Source: Methylotenera sp.
GTDB taxonomy: Bacteria; Pseudomonadota; Gammaproteobacteria; Burkholderiales; Methylophilaceae
Length of the DNA stretch: 64,000 nucleotides
Direction of reading: 5' to 3'
Assembly (NCBI GenBank): GCA_013140755.1
Contig: JABFSF010000026.1
Span: 1-64,000 of the forward strand
Shown here: positions 1-9,237 of the stretch, piece after piece
Position numbering within the stretch: position 1 is the first letter of the stretch
Layout of the letters: every line of letters starts with the position of its first letter
Translations under genes and position numbers: made by a program
The notes under the pieces: generated by a model
Seen by the model: the letters and a program-made list of their open reading frames with translations, nothing else
What the model was told of the DNA's origin: nothing
Databases searched by the model: none

Positions 1-136
1 ATACTATATAAAAACTTTAGCTTTGTCATCAATAATTTTCATTATATATTTCAATAAGAATTAAATTTGAAAAAATAAATTACACAGTAAATAATTTACG
101 TTAAAATTTACGGTAGTTGTTACTTAAGAGGCTTCC

Positions 137-520
137 ATGCAAACCCCCACAAACTTACTTTATAGTCCTCAACATTTGTGGATGAAAGCCTTAGAAAATA
201 ATCTGTGGGAAGCGGGAATTACAGATTATGCGCAAGATTTATTGGGTGATATTGTATTTGTAGATGCCCCAGTTATAGGTGCTGTTTTATATGCAGGCAA
301 AGCATGTGGGCTGGTAGAGTCAGTAAAAACAGGGTCAGATTTACATGCTTTGGTGGATGGCGTGGTGACTGAGGTGAATCAAGAAGCCATTAATTCCCCT
401 GAGTTAATCAACGATAAACCATACCAAACTTGGATTTTTAGATTTAAATCTGCTAAACCAGATGTTGCTGAGGAGCTATTGTCAGCGAGTGATTATCAGG
501 GATTGATTAACGCGCTCTAG
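137..520 (+). CDS. gcvH: Glycine cleavage system H protein
   Basis: 127 aa; lipoyl-attachment context GLVESVKTGSDLHALVDGVVTEVN typical of GcvH. Confidence 0.93.
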   Translation: MQTPTNLLYSPQHLWMKALENNLWEAGITDYAQDLLGDIVFVDAPVIGAVLYAGKACGLVESVKTGSDLHALVDGVVTEVNQEAINSPELINDKPYQTWIFRFKSAKPDVAEELLSASDYQGLINAL

Positions 521-2073
521 AGCATTTTTCTTAAATTTGCGGGTGCAATGTTGAGCGATTCGCGGTATTTAGCAATCGTGCGGCGGGCAACAACGATTCC
601 TTGCTGTGCTAGTAAGTCTGTAATCTGATTATCTGAATAGGGTTTTTGAGGGTTCTCTTGTTCTACTAATTGTTTGATAAGTGCGCGTATTGCCGTGGCC
701 GAGCATGTGCCGCCAGTGTCGGTTGCCACTGAGCTACCAAAAAAGTATTTGAGCTCAAATATGCCACGCGGAGTGAGCATGTACTTACTTGTAGTCACCC
801 GCGAAATCGTGGACTCATGTAAATCTAATTCTTCTGCAATTTCCCTGAGTACCAGCGGGCGCATGGCAACTTCACCATACTCTAAGAAGTTGCGCTGGCG
901 ATCAACAATTGCTTGAGATACCCGTAAAATGGTTGAAAAGCGTTGTTGGATATTTTTAATCATCCATTTAGCTTCTTGCATTTGGCTTTGTAGATATTGG
1001 CTAGAGCTATCACGGTTGCGTTTTAAAATGCCAGCATATAATTGATTAATTTTTAATTTCGGAATCACACTATCATTGAGGCTTGCAATCCAAATACCTT
1101 TTACTTTTTTAACAATGACTTCATGCTGAATATAATGCTCTGATCCAATCACGCTAAATGCACTGCCAGGTCTGGGATTTAGACTGGTAATCAATTGCTG
1201 CACACTTTTGAGTGTTGCGTCATTGCAGTTGAGTTCTTTGCGTAGCTTAATAAAGTCACGTGCAGCTAATAATGGTAGATGCTGTTTAACAACTAAGGTG
1301 GCTACAGTTAAATGAGGCGTGTCGTTAGGTAGTGTTTCCAGTTGTAACAATAAACATTCACTTAAGTTTCTAGCACCCACGCCTGATGGGTCTAGGTGCT
1401 GGATGTGGTGCAATGCGGTTTGTAGCTCTTCTACCTCAATTGCGAGTTCAAGTGGCATTTGCATCGCAATGTCTTCAAGCGACTCCTCCAAGTAACCATC
1501 GTCATTGATACTATCAACCAGCAATTGCATTAAAGCTTGATCGCGTGTTGAAAGGGGCATAAATTTTAATTGCGTGAGCAAATGCTCACGTAGGCTAATT
1601 TGTGGGGTTTCTTGGGTTTTGAACTCTGCATCATCTTCTGATGAAGTGTTGCCTTCATCCCAAAGACTACCATTAGAAAACTCATCAAACTCATCTGAAA
1701 ACTCTACAGTAAACGACTCAGAAAAATCTGTCGACTCCACCTCATTGATTGGTTCTTGTGCAACACTGAGTTCAGCAGCTGAAAATTCTACCTCTCTGGC
1801 TAATAACTCTTTGTCAAATACTGCCGTTTCAGCAGTCGAGTCTTCTCCATAGAGTTCTGTTGCATGTAAGGGGGCATCAACATTTAACTCCTCAGCATTA
1901 CCATATTCATCTTCACCTTCTTCGCCTCTTTCTAGCAGGGGATTGGTTTGCATCAAGGCATCAATTTCTTGATTCAACTCCAACGATGACAATTGCAACA
2001 AGCGAATAGATTGCTGTAATTGTGGCGTGAGAGATAAATTCTGAGAGAATTTAAGTTGTAAACCTTGTTTCAT
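517..2073 (-). CDS. rpoN: RNA polymerase sigma-54 factor
   Basis: N-terminal [27 protein letters not shown] and RpoN-box [14 protein letters not shown]; located after lptB. Confidence 0.97.
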   Translation of the reverse strand: MKQGLQLKFSQNLSLTPQLQQSIRLLQLSSLELNQEIDALMQTNPLLERGEEGEDEYGNAEELNVDAPLHATELYGEDSTAETAVFDKELLAREVEFSAAELSVAQEPINEVESTDFSESFTVEFSDEFDEFSNGSLWDEGNTSSEDDAEFKTQETPQISLREHLLTQLKFMPLSTRDQALMQLLVDSINDDGYLEESLEDIAMQMPLELAIEVEELQTALHHIQHLDPSGVGARNLSECLLLQLETLPNDTPHLTVATLVVKQHLPLLAARDFIKLRKELNCNDATLKSVQQLITSLNPRPGSAFSVIGSEHYIQHEVIVKKVKGIWIASLNDSVIPKLKINQLYAGILKRNRDSSSQYLQSQMQEAKWMIKNIQQRFSTILRVSQAIVDRQRNFLEYGEVAMRPLVLREIAEELDLHESTISRVTTSKYMLTPRGIFELKYFFGSSVATDTGGTCSATAIRALIKQLVEQENPQKPYSDNQITDLLAQQGIVVARRTIAKYRESLNIAPANLRKML

Positions 2074-2792
2074 AGACGAAAATCTTTGCCCAAATAAATT
2101 TCTCTCACACCTTCATTTGCAACAATTTCACTCGGGATGCCAGAAGCATAAACATGTCCTTGGTTCACAATGTATGCACGATCACATATCCCCAGTGTTT
2201 CACGTACATTGTGGTCAGTAATCAGAACGCCAATATTACGCGCACTTAAAAACCGAATAATTTGCTGAATATCAATCACCGCAATGGGATCAATGCCTGC
2301 AAAAGGCTCATCTAATAAAACAAAGCTAGGGTCTGAGGCCAAGCAACGTGCAATTTCTACGCGTCTGCGCTCACCCCCAGATAAACTCACCGCCGAATTT
2401 TTGCGGATATGGGTAATATGTAAATCTTCCAATAATGCTTCTAGCTTTGCTTGCATTGCTTCTTCGGAGAGCTCTTGTAGCTGTAAGATGGCTAAGATAT
2501 TCTCCTCAACGGTAAGTTTGCGAAAAATAGAAGGCTCTTGGGGTAAGTACGCGATGCCTTTTCTCGCACGCAGATGAATTGGCATGTGACTCAAATCTTG
2601 ACCATCTAAGGTAATGCGCCCAGCATCTAAATGCACCAAGCCTACAATCATATAAAAGCTGGTGGTTTTTCCCGCGCCATTTGGGCCAAGTAAGCCGACA
2701 ACCTCTCCACTTTTAATGGTGAGTGAAATATCCTGCACCACCGTACGCGATTGGTAAGACTTACGTAAATTTTCAACAATCAATTCGCTCAT
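2070..2792 (-). CDS. lptB: LPS export ABC transporter ATP-binding protein
   Basis: Walker [10 protein letters not shown], signature [27 protein letters not shown]; lpt cluster. Confidence 0.96.
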   Translation of the reverse strand: MSELIVENLRKSYQSRTVVQDISLTIKSGEVVGLLGPNGAGKTTSFYMIVGLVHLDAGRITLDGQDLSHMPIHLRARKGIAYLPQEPSIFRKLTVEENILAILQLQELSEEAMQAKLEALLEDLHITHIRKNSAVSLSGGERRRVEIARCLASDPSFVLLDEPFAGIDPIAVIDIQQIIRFLSARNIGVLITDHNVRETLGICDRAYIVNQGHVYASGIPSEIVANEGVREIYLGKDFRL

Positions 2793-2801
2793 GATGACTC
2801 T

Positions 2802-3512
2802 TTATTTAGATTGAGGACTGACTTCTAGCGTGCGGCTAAAGCGCATACTTTTAACCGCAGTGGCATTCAGCTCTGGGTTGGGTTTTAACCCTTTAGTCTC
2901 TGCTGGTTTATCAGTAGCAGGGTCAGGTGCTTTTTTATTTTTTGGCTGAATAATTGCACGTACACGACCACTCCCAGGGTTTGCAACAGAAGGTGTTCCA
3001 CCAATGACTTCAGCGTATTCAGCATTGGCATCATACATAATGTAATCACCATGCACGATGTCTTCACCGCGTTTAACCCAAGCTTTGGTATAAAGTTGTA
3101 CTTTATCCATACGCCCATTGTACTCAATGCGTTGTGCACTACCTTCCATGTATTCATTTTTCCCCTCACGTTTTTGTTTAAACGTGGTTGGGTTGCCTAA
3201 TGACGTGCTGTGCTGAAAACCTTCACTGTCTTCACGTACAATTAATTTATCTGCACGAATTAGCAGTGTGCCTTGGGTTAGTATCACATTGCCAGAATAG
3301 GTGCTGGTTTGTTTAGCATCATCCACTTTAACGGTATCCGCTTCTAAATCAATCGGTTTATCGCGATCAGCAGCTTCTGCATTAACATGCTGCGAAAAGC
3401 CTAGCAATATCAGCCCAAACATGAGGCTCAAAGTGGCAAGTTCAATGAGAGGAAAGTATTTTGCAAATGCAAAAATTGGCTGCTTATTCATAGCGTCTCC
3501 GAATGCGCGCAT
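2802..3512 (-). CDS. lptA: LPS transport periplasmic protein LptA
   Basis: Signal peptide then DKPIDLEADTVKVDDAKQTSTYSGNVILTQGTLLIRAD; lpt cluster position. Confidence 0.93.
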   Translation of the reverse strand: MRAFGDAMNKQPIFAFAKYFPLIELATLSLMFGLILLGFSQHVNAEAADRDKPIDLEADTVKVDDAKQTSTYSGNVILTQGTLLIRADKLIVREDSEGFQHSTSLGNPTTFKQKREGKNEYMEGSAQRIEYNGRMDKVQLYTKAWVKRGEDIVHGDYIMYDANAEYAEVIGGTPSVANPGSGRVRAIIQPKNKKAPDPATDKPAETKGLKPNPELNATAVKSMRFSRTLEVSPQSK

Positions 3513-4200
3513 TGTCAGTGTTGGGTGAAGGATTGGTTGTTGGCACGGCTGTTTGTTTTGTTTTTAATGAGGGCTTGTTACTTAATGCGTCTGCTACAAG
3601 AGTAGATTTTTTAGGTTTTTCATAATGCGCACGTACTTTATTTAATAAAGTCACCGTGCGGGTTTTTTTATCATAAATCATGCCAGTTGCATAAACAACG
3701 GTATTAGGTGCTTGCTTAATCACCACTGGGCTTTGCGTTGATACTAACTCATCGTTAGGGCGTATGTTAAGGTAATCAGTCTCTACGGTCATTTCGCCTT
3801 TGTCAGCAAACGCTTGGCGGGTAATTTTAACATCATCCACCAACTCTATTTCTTCACCATTGCTTGAAACATAGCCACGCAAGCCCTCAACGCTTGTATA
3901 AGGTTTTTGAACCGCAAATTGTGTGTAGCGTGGTCTTTGTAATTGTGTTGTATCGTCATCAGGATAGTGCACCATTTCTGCTGCCGTTAATTTGTAACGC
4001 AACTGACCATTAACATCGGTTTGCGTGGTAACAAAATTATGCATCATATAATCAGGGTCATGACGGCTACTACCATCGATTTTTGGCTTTGGTGTTTGCA
4101 CGGCTTTGTTAATCCAAAAAGTAACAACAGCCAAAAGCAATAGCAAAACTAAGGGAAAAAACATCACAACACGACGATGTAAATAAGCACTTAATTGCAT
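3484..4200 (-). CDS. lptC: LPS export system protein LptC
   Basis: Single N-terminal TM, LptC-like body, between kdsC and lptA; overlaps lptA start. Confidence 0.88.
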   Translation of the reverse strand: MQLSAYLHRRVVMFFPLVLLLLLAVVTFWINKAVQTPKPKIDGSSRHDPDYMMHNFVTTQTDVNGQLRYKLTAAEMVHYPDDDTTQLQRPRYTQFAVQKPYTSVEGLRGYVSSNGEEIELVDDVKITRQAFADKGEMTVETDYLNIRPNDELVSTQSPVVIKQAPNTVVYATGMIYDKKTRTVTLLNKVRAHYEKPKKSTLVADALSNKPSLKTKQTAVPTTNPSPNTDNARIRRRYE

Positions 4201-4214
4201 CTTAAATCATCACC

Positions 4215-4778
4215 TTAGTTGGCTATTTTAGCTTGCGTTAAAAAAGGTGCCATTTGCGCATCAAATGTCCCTTGTGCCATCATCAGCAACTCACATACTT
4301 CACGTACCGCGCCTTTGCCGCCTGATTTTTTTGTAACGTAGTGCGCGTGTTTTAGCACAAGTGTTGGTGAGGCGGGCACGGCAATTGCCAAGCCGCATTT
4401 GAGCATGGGAGGTAAATCTACCACATCATCGCCCATGAAGGCACATTGTTGCGCTACTAGACCGCTACTTTTAATCAAATCTTCAAAGGCTGCTAATTTA
4501 TCTTCAGCACCTTGGTAAAAATGGCTTACTCCTGTACTCTCAGCGCGTTTTTTGACCACGTTTGAAGTGCGTCCAGTAATAATGGCGGTGGACACGCCTG
4601 AGGCTTTTAGGAGCTTCATCCCTAAGCCATCGTGTGCGTGAAAAGTTTTGTATTCTTGACCATCATCCCCAAGCGTTAAACCGCCATCTGTCATGACACC
4701 ATCCACATCTAACACCAAAAGCTTGATGTTTTTCATGCGTGCGATTAGGTCGTCGCTTAAAACAGGTGAGGAGCTCAA
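4215..4778 (-). CDS. kdsC: 3-deoxy-D-manno-octulosonate 8-phosphate phosphatase
   Basis: HAD motif LLVLDVDGVMTDG, GDDVVDLPPM. Confidence 0.95.
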   Translation of the reverse strand: MSSSPVLSDDLIARMKNIKLLVLDVDGVMTDGGLTLGDDGQEYKTFHAHDGLGMKLLKASGVSTAIITGRTSNVVKKRAESTGVSHFYQGAEDKLAAFEDLIKSSGLVAQQCAFMGDDVVDLPPMLKCGLAIAVPASPTLVLKHAHYVTKKSGGKGAVREVCELLMMAQGTFDAQMAPFLTQAKIAN

Positions 4779-5786
4779 TTAAACCACCTTTGCTAACAAT
4801 AAATCATGCATATTTAATGCGCCAATGAGCGCGCCCTCATCATCAACCACTAATAGACCGTTAATTTTGCGTTGCTCCATCATTTCAACAGCGGTGACGG
4901 CCAACGCATCTTGATGAATGGTTGTTGGGTTTGTGTGCATTACATCGCACATACTGGCTGTTGTAAGATGAACTGATTGCTCAAAAGCACGTCGTAAATC
5001 ACCATCTGTAAAAATACCAATAGGCTTGTTAGCATCATCAACAACAGCCGTGAGCCCTAATCCTTTACGTGACATTTCAAGCAAACCATCGGTTAATTTG
5101 GCATTGGCGGATACTTTTGGAATGCCAAGTTGTGTTCGCATCACATCACTGACATGTATCAATAAACGCCGCCCTAAACTGCCGCCTGGGTGCGAGCGCG
5201 CAAAATCTTCTGCTGTAAACTCGCGCAAATTTAACACACATAAGGCAAGCGCATCGCCCAGTGCCAATGCTGCTGTTGTACTGGCGGTAGGTGCTAAGCC
5301 CAAAGGACACGCCTCTTTACTCACATGTGCGCTCAAATGAATCTCTGCAGCCCGCGCTAAACTGGAATCATCATTCCCCGTAATTGCAATGATGTGTGCA
5401 CCTAACCTTTTAAGTGGTGTAATAATGGCCAAAATCTCATCGCTTTCGCCAGAATTTGAAAGCGCAATGACCACATCCCCTGTTGTAATCATCCCTAAGT
5501 CGCCATGGCTTGCTTCAGCAGGGTGCATAAAAAAAGCAGGAGTGCCTGTGCTGGCAAAGGTAGAGGCAATTTTGCCGCCAATATGCCCAGATTTACCCAT
5601 GCCGCTCACCACAACGCGACCTTTGCATCCCACAATTAAGTTCACTGCATCACTAAAGCGGTTATCTAAACGTTGCGCGAGCGCATTGATTTCGCTCGCT
5701 TCAAGGCGTAAAACCTCTTGTGCTAACGCTAAGGTTTGCTGTGGGTTTGTTAAAGCGATATTTATTTTATTGTTGGGTGATGACAT
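4779..5786 (-). CDS. kdsD: Arabinose-5-phosphate isomerase (SIS + CBS domains)
   Basis: SIS domain GMGKSGHIGGKIASTFASTGTPAFFMHPAEASHGDLG plus CBS pair. Confidence 0.95.
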   Translation of the reverse strand: MSSPNNKINIALTNPQQTLALAQEVLRLEASEINALAQRLDNRFSDAVNLIVGCKGRVVVSGMGKSGHIGGKIASTFASTGTPAFFMHPAEASHGDLGMITTGDVVIALSNSGESDEILAIITPLKRLGAHIIAITGNDDSSLARAAEIHLSAHVSKEACPLGLAPTASTTAALALGDALALCVLNLREFTAEDFARSHPGGSLGRRLLIHVSDVMRTQLGIPKVSANAKLTDGLLEMSRKGLGLTAVVDDANKPIGIFTDGDLRRAFEQSVHLTTASMCDVMHTNPTTIHQDALAVTAVEMMEQRKINGLLVVDDEGALIGALNMHDLLLAKVV

Positions 5787-6067
5787 AACCGTTTAGTGAG
5801 TACACTTAAATCGAAACATGATTGAAACAATTTTCAGTTAGTATAAAAGGGAATGCTTTCGCAATAAAGCCTTTACTGCACGCATTTGATAAAAAAATGA
5901 GATTTCGGCATAGATTTTGCTACAGCTTTGCTTTTATGTGTAAAAATAACTATTTGTAAGCAATCTCTGCCTGTGTGTCAATTCGGTTTGCAGAAGCATC
6001 GTGATAGCCCTTAGAATGACAGCTCATGCAGTATTTTTTAACGCCAGCTTCTTGAATAAACCACCTT

Positions 6068-8053
6068 ATGTTTGACACCTTACCTCTAGTTCTTATCTTA
6101 TTGATTAGCTCAGTGCTAGCGGTAGCATTATTTCGTACATTTCGTTTACCTGCGATGTTGGCCTATTTTTTAGTAGGGTTAGCACTTGGTCCTCATACTT
6201 TTGGCTTGGTGCCAAATACAGAAGCTAATACAGAGCTTGCTGAGTTTGGGATTGTATTTTTAATGTTTAGTATTGGCTTAGAGTTTAGCTTACCGCAACT
6301 TTATGCCATGCGCAAAAAAGTACTTGGCTTAGGTGGTGCACAGGTGCTTATTACCCTGATGGTGACTATGGGGGTTGCTAAATTAGCAGGGCTTAGTTGG
6401 CCAGCTGCGTTTGTGATAGGCACTGCATTGGCGATGTCATCCACGGCCATTGTTTCAAAAATACTGGCTGAGCGCATTGATCTGAACTCACGTCATGGGC
6501 GCTTGAGTATCGGCGTATTGTTATTTCAAGATATTGTTGTTGTGCCAATTTTGGTGATTATTCCAGCACTCGGTGTGGCGAATGCCAACTTACTGGATGT
6601 ATTTGGTCTAGCAATGCTTAAAGCCAGTGCCATGTTGCTGTTTTTATTTACGATAGGTAAGTGGCTAATTAACCCTTGGTTTAATTTAGTGGCTAGCCAA
6701 CGATCGCGTGAATTGTTTGTGATGAATGTGCTGATGATTACGCTATTGTTAGCGTATGCCACCAAGCTGGCAGGCTTATCTTATGCGCTAGGAGCTTTTA
6801 TTGCGGGAATGCTGATTTCAGAAACTAAATATCGCTATCAAGTGGAATCTGATATTTCACCTTTTAGAGATATTTTGCTGGGTTTGTTTTTTATTAGCGT
6901 AGGGATGCTCATCAATTTACAGCAGATTTTTAGCAATATTGGCTGGGTGTTATTGTTGTTAATCACTTTTGTTTTGTTTAAAGCTGCGATTGTTGCGCTA
7001 GTGGTGAGATTTGTAAAATATGAAACAGGCGTTGCTGTGCGTACTGGCGTGATACTTGCACAAGCAGGTGAATTTAGTTTTGTGATTTTAGCATTAGGGG
7101 TTGAGCAACACTTAATTAGTGGCCAAGCTTTGCAATTGATACTGGCAACCGCTTTACTCTCTATGGTGATTGCCCCATTTTTAATTCAATATAATGGACG
7201 CATTGCACGGCGTTTGGTGAGCAGTTATAACCGCAATAGTGGGCAAGTAGTGCAAGACATTGACGATGTGGCTAAGCACATACATGATCATGTGATTATT
7301 TGTGGCTATGGGCGTAGCGGGCAATATCTTGCACGTTTTTTAAGAGAGGAAAATATTCCTTATGTGGCTTTGGATATTGACCCTTCTAGAGTGCTAGAGG
7401 CCGCTGCAGCGGGTGAAAATGTCATGTTTGGCGATGCAGCAAGGCGAGTGGTGCTTGAAGCCGCAGGTGGTGCACGTGCTAAAGCCTTAGTGATTAGTTA
7501 TGCCGACAACCGCGCTGCGATGAAGATTTTGCATATTGTGCAAGAAAGCTATCCGCAATTACCCGTGATTGTGCGTACTGTGGATGACACGAATATGGAG
7601 ATTTTACGTGAAGCAGGTGCGGCAGAAGTTGTGCCTGAAATTTTAGAAGGTAGCTTAATGTTAGCTTCACACGCACTGATGCTACTTGGCGTACCGTTAA
7701 ATCGGGTTGTGAAGCGCATTCGTTTGTTTCGTGAAGAACGTTACAAACTCTTTCAAGGGTATTTTCACGGTATTTCAGATGCTGAAGATGAAGACCTTGC
7801 AAAACAACAAGTGCGTTTACACTCAGTGATTATTTCTGCGGGCGCATTTGCAATTGGCAGGCGTTTAACCGAGATGCAATTAGAAAGCTTTGCCGTTGAA
7901 GTTAAATCTATACGCCGCCCTAATTCAAACGGTGCTATGCTCAACGAAGAAAGTATCTTGGTTGAAGGAGATGTGATTGTGTTGTTAGGTCAGCCAACTG
8001 GTCTAACCAATGCTCAAAACGCTTTGCTCATAGGGCGCGTTGCCATTAAGTAG
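6068..8053 (+). CDS. Monovalent cation:proton antiporter-2 family (Kef-type) with TrkA-N/TrkA-C domains
   Basis: Multi-TM Na+/H+ exchanger domain, then VIICGYGRSGQYLARFL NAD-binding motif and C-terminal TrkA-C-like region. Confidence 0.92.
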   Translation: MFDTLPLVLILLISSVLAVALFRTFRLPAMLAYFLVGLALGPHTFGLVPNTEANTELAEFGIVFLMFSIGLEFSLPQLYAMRKKVLGLGGAQVLITLMVTMGVAKLAGLSWPAAFVIGTALAMSSTAIVSKILAERIDLNSRHGRLSIGVLLFQDIVVVPILVIIPALGVANANLLDVFGLAMLKASAMLLFLFTIGKWLINPWFNLVASQRSRELFVMNVLMITLLLAYATKLAGLSYALGAFIAGMLISETKYRYQVESDISPFRDILLGLFFISVGMLINLQQIFSNIGWVLLLLITFVLFKAAIVALVVRFVKYETGVAVRTGVILAQAGEFSFVILALGVEQHLISGQALQLILATALLSMVIAPFLIQYNGRIARRLVSSYNRNSGQVVQDIDDVAKHIHDHVIICGYGRSGQYLARFLREENIPYVALDIDPSRVLEAAAAGENVMFGDAARRVVLEAAGGARAKALVISYADNRAAMKILHIVQESYPQLPVIVRTVDDTNMEILREAGAAEVVPEILEGSLMLASHALMLLGVPLNRVVKRIRLFREERYKLFQGYFHGISDAEDEDLAKQQVRLHSVIISAGAFAIGRRLTEMQLESFAVEVKSIRRPNSNGAMLNEESILVEGDVIVLLGQPTGLTNAQNALLIGRVAIK

Positions 8054-8070
8054 TAATTAAGACTAAACAA

Positions 8071-9153
8071 ATGACTCAACATATTATGATTGTAGGTGGC
8101 GGCATTGTTGGCTGCATGACCGCGATGGAGCTTGTGAATAAGGGGCATCGCGTTACCATTGTAGAACGCAACCAAATTGCCAGCCAAACTTCAGGTGAAT
8201 CCTCATGGGCGGGGGGTGGCATTATTTTTCCGTTACTGCCATGGGCTTATTCTGAATCTGTGAACGCACTCACCGCACAAAGTGCTGACTTTTATCAGGC
8301 ATTAAGTGAGCGTTTACTTACAGAAACAGGCATAGACGCGCATTTTGAACAATCAGGATTTTTGCTTCTGCCTGAATTTAATGCTACGGCTGCGCAAGCA
8401 TGGTGCGCAACAAATCATGTCCCTGCACACAAGGTGCAAGCCTCTAGCTTTAATGTGCAATCGCTTAGTGGTGAAGACGCACTCTGGTTGCCTACCGTTT
8501 GCCAAATACGGCCGCCTTACCTCATGCAAGCCATGCGCAAATGGCTAGAACAACACCATGTGACAATGCTAGAACATACGCAACTCATGCCTTTGCAAGA
8601 AACCCAGCAACTGCAAGAATGGCAAACAACAACGGGTGAAAAATTGCAGGCAGACCAATTTATCGTGACTTCTGGGGCATGGAGCTTTGAGCTTTTAAAA
8701 GAAACCAGCGCAAAACTCAACATTAAACCCATGCGTGGCCAAATTTTGCTGTACAAACCGATTAATAATCTCGAGCAAATTGTTTATCGAGAAGGTTTTT
8801 ATATGATTCCGCGCCGTGATGGCTATTTATTGGCGGGTAGCACTTTAGAAGATGTGGGGTTTGATACTGGCGTGACAGAAACCGTGCGCGATGAATTAAA
8901 ACGCAAGGCTGAAGCAATTATGCCCACATTGATAGACTCACCCATCATCAAGCATTGGAGCGGCTTGCGCCCAGGTACGCCTGAAAATCTCCCTACCATT
9001 AGCGCACATCCCACCATTAAAAACTTGTTTTTAAACACGGGGCACTTTAGATATGGTCTGACGATGGCACCCGCAAGTGCGCGTTTAATTGCTGCATTGG
9101 TACTTAACGAGCCGCCACACATTGCAACCAAACCCTATAATTGTGTTCAATGA
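8071..9153 (+). CDS. FAD-dependent oxidoreductase, DAO family (glycine oxidase ThiO-like)
   Basis: N-terminal IMIVGGGIVGCMTAMELVNKGHRVTIVER dinucleotide fold; C-terminal HFRYGLTMAPASARLIA. Confidence 0.85.
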   Translation: MTQHIMIVGGGIVGCMTAMELVNKGHRVTIVERNQIASQTSGESSWAGGGIIFPLLPWAYSESVNALTAQSADFYQALSERLLTETGIDAHFEQSGFLLLPEFNATAAQAWCATNHVPAHKVQASSFNVQSLSGEDALWLPTVCQIRPPYLMQAMRKWLEQHHVTMLEHTQLMPLQETQQLQEWQTTTGEKLQADQFIVTSGAWSFELLKETSAKLNIKPMRGQILLYKPINNLEQIVYREGFYMIPRRDGYLLAGSTLEDVGFDTGVTETVRDELKRKAEAIMPTLIDSPIIKHWSGLRPGTPENLPTISAHPTIKNLFLNTGHFRYGLTMAPASARLIAALVLNEPPHIATKPYNCVQ

Positions 9154-9237
9154 TACAAAGAGATGCTAAAAATCATTGTGTTATCACACGCGAGCTTGTT
9201 ATTATTAAAAAGAACTTACTATCCATTTTAGGCATTC

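Noticed and set aside
674-916. Plus-strand ORF inside rpoN
   Set aside because: Antisense to a strongly supported coding gene; no recognisable motif.
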